A stretch of DNA of 64,000 nt from the NCBI GenBank assembly GCA_021442155.1, contig CM038214.1:315611001-315675000 (forward strand). The letters run 5' to 3'. This document shows positions 59,590 through 64,000 of this stretch, piece by piece. The translations under genes were made by a program, and so were the position numbers. The notes beneath the pieces were generated by a model that searched no databases, was not told where the DNA came from, and was given only the letters and a program-made list of their open reading frames with translations. The DNA is from Cymbidium sinense (taxonomy: Eukaryota; Streptophyta; Magnoliopsida; Asparagales; Orchidaceae). Every line of letters starts with the position of its first letter. Within the stretch, counting starts at the first letter, position 1.

Positions 59590-60190
59590 GTATATAGTCT
59601 AGACATCAGAACGAGGCTTTAGCTAGCCCAAGGAGGTCATTTGATTACCTCACTTCCTTGGTTTAATAATGCGTACCCATTTGATTTCATTCTTATGTAT
59701 TTCAATAGAATTTGGATATAGTTTTAATTCATATATATAAATGATTCAATCAAAAAAATATACAATCTTTGCATGATTTTCTTTCCCTCATTTATACATC
59801 CATGTGTGTCCAAGAAAAGCAAGTATATAGTCTAGACATCCAGAGAATATGAGGCTTTAGTTAGCCCCAAGAGGTCATTTGATTACACTTCCACAGTTTA
59901 ACAATGACACATACTTTCTATATCTTTGTACATGTATATGAATATGTGATTATGAATGAAAATCCATTTTACATTAAAATTGCATGCATTCATAATTGAC
60001 TAAGTGGTTGAATTAATTAGCCATATGATTTGGAGCTTACTTCCTATGTTCATGTATATGAATTTACATATGTTTGATTGCAAATAAGTATAGTAGACAT
60101 CCGAGAAAGGCTTTAGCTAGCTCAAGGAGTTTTCATTACCACACTTCCACTTTTAACAACGGCACATGCCTATTTAATTTCATTCTTATG
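59590..60190. repeat. Three-fold ~250-base tandem repeat in unit L copy C
   Basis: Units open near 59,590, 59,824 and 60,088 (spacings 234 and 264), with the same phrases as in copy B but more one-base losses. Confidence 0.7.
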
Positions 60191-61928
60191 TCCTTTTTGT
60201 ATAAGAATTTGGATAAAGTTTTAAATTAATATGTTTAAATAATTCAATCAAATAAAATATAAATTCTAAACATACACATACATTCATCATTTAGCATGTA
60301 TAGATACACTTAAATAATGCATGTGATGGATGGAATGATTTAATATATGTCATGTGGTAGTAATTCAATTAAATTAATCTTAAGATGCCTTTCATTTTGA
60401 ATAGGATTATTTAAAGTGAACCTAAACTTTGGATTAATTAAATCATTTAATAAGCAATTCACTAAAGAGAACTAAATCAAATTAATATACTTTGGAAAGT
60501 GACTCATGGTAGGGATGAAAGAGGGCAATCCTTTTTTCCTTACTTTATAATACTTAGTTGCTAAGTGTAATCAAAAGAAACAAAAGAAAATAGAAATTAA
60601 AATTCTCAAATTAAGTAAACTACTTCAAGTGAAATCAACCTTTCATGTTAAATTGAATCGTTCTACACTTAGAAAATACAACACTAATGCTAACAAGACT
60701 TACCACACAACCTTATACACATTAGAATTAAGTCACCACTTAGCTCAAGTTATGGTGTATGATGTGATGTATGTTTTGTTTTATGATGTATTATTTTAGA
60801 TTGGATGTTAGGGTGTATGCTTCATAGACTAGATGATTAGCCTAATCATGTTTTTTGTAGGGATTATGCTTAAGGATGCTTAAAATAAATGTGAATGCTC
60901 TTTTGTAGGTTGCTTAAATCCTTAAGCATAATCCAAGTTAGGATAGTGGGCTTAGTTAGCCATGTGTAGGTGCTAAGACAAAATTATAAATACTGCTTGG
61001 GATTATATGTATATTTAACCAACTCTATTATAGGTATAGTTAGATTTACTTTTCCCACATAAATGTAATTTTTGTAATAGGAATTAGGATTAGTGCTATG
61101 GAGGATTAGGATGAGCAGTGGCTAGAAGGCCTTATCTTGGGGTGCCCTGTGATGCCTTTGAAGCAAGCACCATCAAATCAAGAAGGAACCAAATCAAAAT
61201 GGAGATGAAGAAGAAGACCCCATAGAATTTAATACAATTATAATTATTCTTTCATATTCAGGTTGTATAAGGGTAGAGCTTCACTATCTTTTCTCTCTTA
61301 GTTATGGCGGTGTCCAAATACCTTTATTCTTTTATGATAGTTTATATAATTGTTTGATGTTATGTTTACATTATGCATTAGACCATGCTTTCATAGTTTC
61401 TTAAATGATTGATGCTTTAATGTGTGGCTTGGATATGATTAGGCTTTTGATAAAATAAAAATAAAACCTTAACCAAAGATAAAAAATAAAACCTAAACTT
61501 AAAAAAATAAAATAAACTCACTAAAAAATAAACTAAACCTAAAATAAACTAAAATAAAAAAACTAAAATAAATAAATAAACTAAATAATAAAAAAAAATA
61601 AATCTAAATAAAATAAAAAAAATAAATTAAATTAAAATAAACTAAAATAAAATAAACATAAACCTATGGTTGTAATTTAAAAAAATAATAGTAAACCCAA
61701 ATCCTCTAAAAACCCTAAATAAACCTATGACCATAAACCCTAAACCCTAACCACCCTAAATAAGCCCAAAAAGCATAAACCTAAACCCTAAAAACCCTAA
61801 ACTAAATCTAACCCTAAACTTAAACCTAAACCAAACCTTAAACCTAAACCTAAAGTAACTAAATAAATTAAAAATAAAAAACCTAAACCCTAAAATAAAC
61901 TAAACCTAAACCTAAACCTAAACCCTAA

Positions 61929-62355
61929 GAATAAACCTTGATAAAGAACATCATGAACCATGAGTCTAGATCTGCGGGAGGCTAAGTCGAGGTGGCTTAT
62001 CCTAGTGGTGGTGGGGAACTGGAGGTGGTGGATATGGAGGTGGTGGTCAGAGCAATGGTGGTCATGGAGGTGGGAGGAGCATAGAGGTTACAGCCATGGT
62101 GGTGGTGGAGGGAGAGATAGATGATGGTGGATCCACACAAAAGGTTGGGTGGTTCTCTGAGAAACTAAAGAACCTGATCTGATACCGCTATGGAACTAGG
62201 TTATAAGAGAGATGTTCTAGTTATTTAGGTTTTGATTTTCTATGCATGCTCATTTTTTATCTATGCCGTCACCTGTGTCTTAGAAAACTTGGTGTATTAC
62301 TTGGTTGATGAAATCGAAAAGAAGAAATGTTGAATCTGAATTTGTTCTCTGTTAA
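61929..62355 (+). pseudogene. GRP retrocopy 11
   Basis: This copy is preceded by CCCTAAG, as other copies are, but several bases of AATGGGCAGAACC are missing (AATAAACCTTGAT). The Gly-rich tail is shortened (GGAGGTGGTGGATATGGAGG remains), and the 3'UTR ends GAATTTGTTCTCTGTTA before an A run. A GTAACTAAATAAATTAAAA spacer stands near 61,855. It is the only GRP copy to the right of locus C in the window. Confidence 0.8.
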
Positions 62356-63235
62356 AACAAAAAAACCAAAAACCCTAAACCAAAATAAAATTAATATAAA
62401 AACATAAACTAAAACCATAAACTAAAACCTAAACCTAAACCTTAAAAAAAATAAATAAAAAATAAAAACTAAACCAAAATAAAATAAATAAAAACCTAAA
62501 CTAAACTAAAAAAAAATAAAAAAACCTAAATAAATAAAATCTAAACCTAAAATAAAATAAAATAAACGTAAAATAAAATAAAATAAAAACTAAATAAAAA
62601 CCTAAACCTAAACAATAAATCCAAAAATAAAACCTAAAAATAAATAATAAAAAAAACTTAAAAAAAAACCTAAACCTAAAATTAAAATAAAATAAACCAA
62701 AACCTACACTAAAATAAACTAAACTAAAATAAATAAAACCTAAACCTAAACTTAAAATAAACTAAACCTAAACCAAAATGTAAACTAAATAAAATAAAAT
62801 AAACTAAAAAAAACTAAAATTAAAACTAAACCTAAATTAAAAACTAAAACCTAAAAATAAACCTAAAATAAAAACCTAAAACCTAAATCAAAAATAATAA
62901 AATAAAAGCCTAAACCTAAACCTATAAATAAAAAATAAAACCTATACATACAAAATAAAATAAAACTAAAACTAAACTAAAAATATATAGTTGAACATAA
63001 ACCTAAACCTAAAAAATATACTAAAATGAAAAACCAAAACTAAAATAAATAAATTTAAAATAAATAAATTAAACTAAATAAAAATAAAAACAAACCTAAA
63101 TCAAAATAAAAAATAAAATAAACTAAAATAAATAAAAAATAAACTAAATAAACCTATACCTACCACTTTATTTAATTTTAAAAATAAATAAATAAACCAA
63201 AACCCTAAACCCTAAAACTAACCTTAAACCCTAAA

Positions 63236-63345
63236 CTATAAACCCTAAACCTAACCCTAAACCCTAAACCCTAAAACCCTAAACCCTAAACCTTAAACCT
63301 AAACCCTAAACTAAAACCCTAAACCCTAAACCCTAAAAAACCCTA
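63236..63345. repeat. Interstitial telomere run
   Basis: CCCTAAA heptamers lie in near-register with occasional one-base gains (CCCTAAAA) or losses (CCTTAAA, CCTAAA). This is among the least decayed telomere-type stretches in the window. Confidence 0.85.
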
Positions 63346-64000
63346 AACCATAAAAAACCCTAAATCGTAAACCCTAAACACTAAACCAAAAAAAAACCTA
63401 AATTAAAATAAATAAAATAAAATAAACTGAAATAAAAAAATAAACTAAATAAACCTAAACTTACCACTTTACTTAATTTAAAAAATATAGAAAAATAAAT
63501 AAATAAACCCTAAACCTAAACCCTAAATCATAAAATTAACCTTAAACCCTTAACTATAAACCATAAACATACAATGCTTAACCCTAAACCATAAACCCTA
63601 AATCCTAAAACCCTAAACCCTAACCCAAAACCATAAACCTTAAACCTTAAAACCCTAAAATAACCCTAAACCCTAAGCTGACCCTAAACCCTAAACACTA
63701 AAGCCTAAAAACCCTAAACCCTAAACCCTATCCCTAAACATAAACCTAAAACCTTAAACCCTAAAACCCTAAACCATATACCCTAGACCCTAAACCCTAA
63801 ACACTAAACACTAAACCCTAAATCATAAACCCTATACCCTATTCCCTAATTCCTAATTCCTAAATCCTAAACCCTAAACCCTAAACCTTAAATCCTAAAA
63901 ACTTAAAAACCTAAACATAAACTAAATTAAACCTAAAAATAAAATAAATAAGAAACATAAACCTAAATAAAATAAAATAAAATAAAAACCTAAACCTAAA

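Larger units (their letters stand above)
55380..61455. mobile_element. Unit L, copy C
   Basis: This is the third copy of unit L, co-linear with copy B over nearly 6 kb. The left junction with pol matches that in B. The right end reaches a GATTAGGCTTTTGATAAAA segment, about 170-190 bases further than B and shorter than A. The TATA-like segment present in A and B is deleted around 57,440. No ORF of interest. If unit L is the LTR of the Tat element, its minus-strand 5' copy would be this one. Confidence 0.6.
61456..64000. repeat. Telomere-like satellite block IV (continues past the window)
   Basis: AAATAAA/ACCTAAA-rich sequence is followed by CCCTAAA-rich sequence (61,700-61,850), GRP copy 11, a second A-rich stretch (62,380-63,160), and CCCTAAA-rich stretches at 63,190-63,390 and 63,500-63,900. 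TTATTTAATTTTAAAAAT and TTACTTAATTTAAAAAAT boundary words lie near 63,170 and 63,470, about 300 bases apart, showing a local duplication. No gene apart from the GRP copy. Confidence 0.9.

Noticed and set aside
61456..64000. A true chromosome terminus
   Set aside because: The heptamers are degenerate, interrupted by GRP sequence, and transposon-bearing DNA lies to the left. Interstitial or subtelomeric is the safer reading.

Overview
The window is plant nuclear heterochromatin with no intact protein-coding gene. Three things indicate a land plant: degenerate telomere-type heptamers (CCCTAAA on the + strand, i.e. TTTAGGG), a plant L1-type LINE whose ORF2 ends in an RNase H domain, and Ty3/gypsy polyprotein remnants of the plant Tat type. 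I cannot name the species. Every ORF of interest is a pseudogene or transposon fragment. Boundaries inside degenerate repeats are good to about 20-50 bases.

Layout: (1) 1-4,800, copy A of a large non-coding repeat, here called unit L, cut by the window edge. (2) 4,801-8,808, telomere-like satellite block I with three 5'-truncated cDNA copies of a glycine-rich RNA-binding protein (GRP). (3) 8,809-18,815, locus B: AT-rich satellite, Tat pol remnant on the minus strand, then unit L copy B. (4) 18,816-22,703, satellite block II with three remnants of only the last 30-40 bases of the GRP 3'UTR. (5) 22,704-31,873, a nearly full-length but decayed LINE on the + strand, lying inside the telomere-like array. 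(6) 31,874-46,812, satellite block III with seven GRP copies and two ribosomal protein P0 copies. (7) 46,813-61,455, locus C, a longer relative of locus B. (8) 61,456-64,000, satellite block IV with one more GRP copy.

The most notable feature is the GRP/P0 satellite. Eleven GRP copies begin at, or are derived from, the same internal codon, keep the same 3'UTR, and are bounded by CCCTAAA-type repeats on both sides. They therefore look like one founder retrocopy amplified as part of a higher-order telomeric satellite. The GRP copies, both P0 copies and the LINE all have their sense strand on the CCCTAAA strand, with the 3' (A-rich) end meeting CCCTAAA to the right. That is the geometry expected if cDNA synthesis were primed from the 3' end of the TTTAGGG strand, as at a chromosome end, and the end then re-capped with telomere repeats. 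This mechanism is inference; the shared orientation and shared truncation points are direct observations.

Loci B and C share the same left junction with the satellite and the same pol/unit-L junction, so they descend from one rearranged ancestor by duplication. Recurrent CAG to TAG changes in GRP and P0 copies fit decay under plant CHG methylation.
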